Below are positions 5,755-6,593 of a DNA stretch of 6,593 bases, piece after piece. Made by a program: the position numbers and the translations under genes. Below the pieces are notes generated by a model. That model ran no database searches. It saw nothing but the letters and a program-made list of their open reading frames with translations, and was not told the origin of the DNA. The stretch's first letter is position 1, and each line of letters begins with the position of its first letter. The DNA comes from Chloroflexota bacterium (GTDB lineage Bacteria > Chloroflexota > UBA6077 > JACQUR01): assembly GCA_016210245.1 (NCBI GenBank), contig JACQUR010000513.1, forward strand, positions 1 through 6,593, in the 5' to 3' direction.

Positions 5755-6593
5755 ATGCTCCCTTTGATTCTACACCCATCGGCGTCCCTCGGCAGGTTCG
5801 TCGAGCACCTCCAGGTGCCGCTCTCCGAAGCGCAGCACCGCCATGTGAGCACCATCGCTGATGCCCTGGTGATGTGCGACACCGAGAAGACGCTGGCGGC
5901 CCTGCACCGGCAGTGGGTCGACGGGGTCGATCCCTCCAACCTGGCCGATTTCTTCCGCCTCAGTCCCTGGCAAGCCAGCGACCTGCGGTTGTGCCTGCAG
6001 GGCTTTCTGGTGCGGTGGGCGCTGGAGCAGGCGCAGCCGAGCCAGAGCCGCCCGGTGATCCCGGATCAGCCTCGACGATTCGCTGGCCGCCAAGGGCAAG
6101 GCCACGCGGCACCTGGAGCCGGTCGACTGGCACCACGATCAGGTAGCCAGTGGCAAGGGGCGCCCCCAGTACCAGCATGGGATGAGCTACCTGGATTGCA
6201 CCGTCCAGATCGGGACGATCACCTTCACCTACGCGGTCCAGCCCTACCTGCGAGCCAGTACGGTGCGCCGCCTGAACCGCCACCGTCCCAAAGAGCAGCG
6301 CCTGCGCTTTGTCAGCAAGACGCGGCTGGCCCAGCAGCTCCTGCAGTCGCTGGGGGCGCTGCTGCCCAGCGACTGGCCCGTCTACGTACACTTCGACGCC
6401 TGGTATGCGTCCACGTCCTTGATCAAGTTCTGCCGCCGATACGGCTGGCATGTTATCTGCGCGATCAAGTCCAACCGCAAGCTCAGTGGGACACGCCTCG
6501 ACCGTCACGCTGCGACCTTCTGGCACCGGCGGTCCTCCCGAGTCACGGTGGCCGCTGCGGACGGCAGGGTGACCACCTATCTGGTCCACACCC
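5755..6593 (+). pseudogene. DDE transposase (IS4/IS701-like), frameshifted, 3' end outside the window
   Basis: The first part (5755 to about 6063) encodes MLPLILHPSASL, then DTEKTLAALHRQWVDGVDPS and LADFFRLSPWQASDLRLCLQ, a typical N-terminal region of this transposase type. Frame +2 then continues from about 6065 with ISLDDSLAAKGKATRHLEP and VDWHHDQ, which carries the first catalytic Asp. Further on, VYVHFDAWYAS (Asp codon 6395-6397) supplies the second, followed by WHVICAIKSNRKL. The catalytic Glu lies beyond the edge. The two halves are joined if one G of the GG at 6063-6064 is removed, giving VIPISLDDS. There is no stop or slippery A-run at this point, so programmed frameshifting is less likely than a one-base insertion or a sequencing error. 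The family call is by motif recognition; the exact IS family is uncertain. Confidence 0.8.

Larger units (their letters stand above)
5594..6593 (+). mobile_element. Insertion sequence with DDE transposase, right end outside the window
   Basis: The segment carries a transposase gene from 5755 and a leader with a hairpin and a strong ribosome binding site. No terminal inverted repeat or target-site duplication can be assigned, because the right end is not in the window. The left boundary given here is simply the end of the preceding repeat cluster and may be off by up to about 150 bases. Confidence 0.45.

Noticed and set aside
4772..5779. Antisense reading frame (335 residues) opposite maltokinase
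   Set aside because: Its composition mirrors the codon pattern of the maltokinase gene, with no motif and no plausible ribosome binding site.
5595..5861. Forward frame of 88 residues before the transposase
   Set aside because: It overlaps the transposase start, which has a perfect ribosome binding site, and shows no recognisable domain.

Overview
The window is GC-rich bacterial DNA with every supported gene on the + strand. The layout suggests a Chloroflexota-like bacterium, or another high-GC lineage with similar intergenic repeats. That is inferred from the GlgE-pathway genes, the MNT/HEPN module, the 8-nt-periodic palindromic repeat and the transposase type. No marker gene fixes the taxonomy.

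Layout: (1) 2-832 is the C-terminal part of glgE, the maltosyltransferase that builds alpha-glucan from maltose-1-phosphate; it enters from beyond the left edge. (2) 851-919 is a palindromic repeat with 8-nt periodicity. (3) 939-2195 is a compact three-gene module: two tandem paralogous MNT-type nucleotidyltransferase genes (939-1331 and 1406-1786) and an overlapping HEPN-domain gene (1776-2195). The first MNT copy has lost the catalytic DxD motif (AIE instead); the second keeps it (DVD). (4) 2215-5527 holds treS (trehalose synthase) and a maltokinase gene, overlapping by 8 nt. The maltokinase reading frame contains an in-frame half copy of the repeat family seen at 851-919. (5) 5527-5593 is a small cluster of direct and inverted repeats. 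(6) 5755 to the right edge is a DDE transposase gene with a good ribosome binding site but a +1 frameshift near 6064, so it looks like a decaying insertion sequence.

How the genes work together: TreS interconverts trehalose and maltose, maltokinase phosphorylates maltose to maltose-1-phosphate, and GlgE transfers the maltosyl unit to growing alpha-1,4-glucan. This is the trehalose-to-glucan (GlgE) pathway. The two-MNT/one-HEPN module lies between glgE and treS-mak on the same strand. Only 19 nt separate the HEPN stop from the treS start, so it could be co-transcribed with the pathway genes.

The points most worth a second look are the catalytically degenerate MNT copy beside an intact one, the HEPN protein without an Rx4-6H RNase motif, the position of this module inside a metabolic gene cluster, and the repeat-derived segment translated inside the maltokinase. 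No gene-free stretch longer than 300 bases exists; the longest is 5528-5754.
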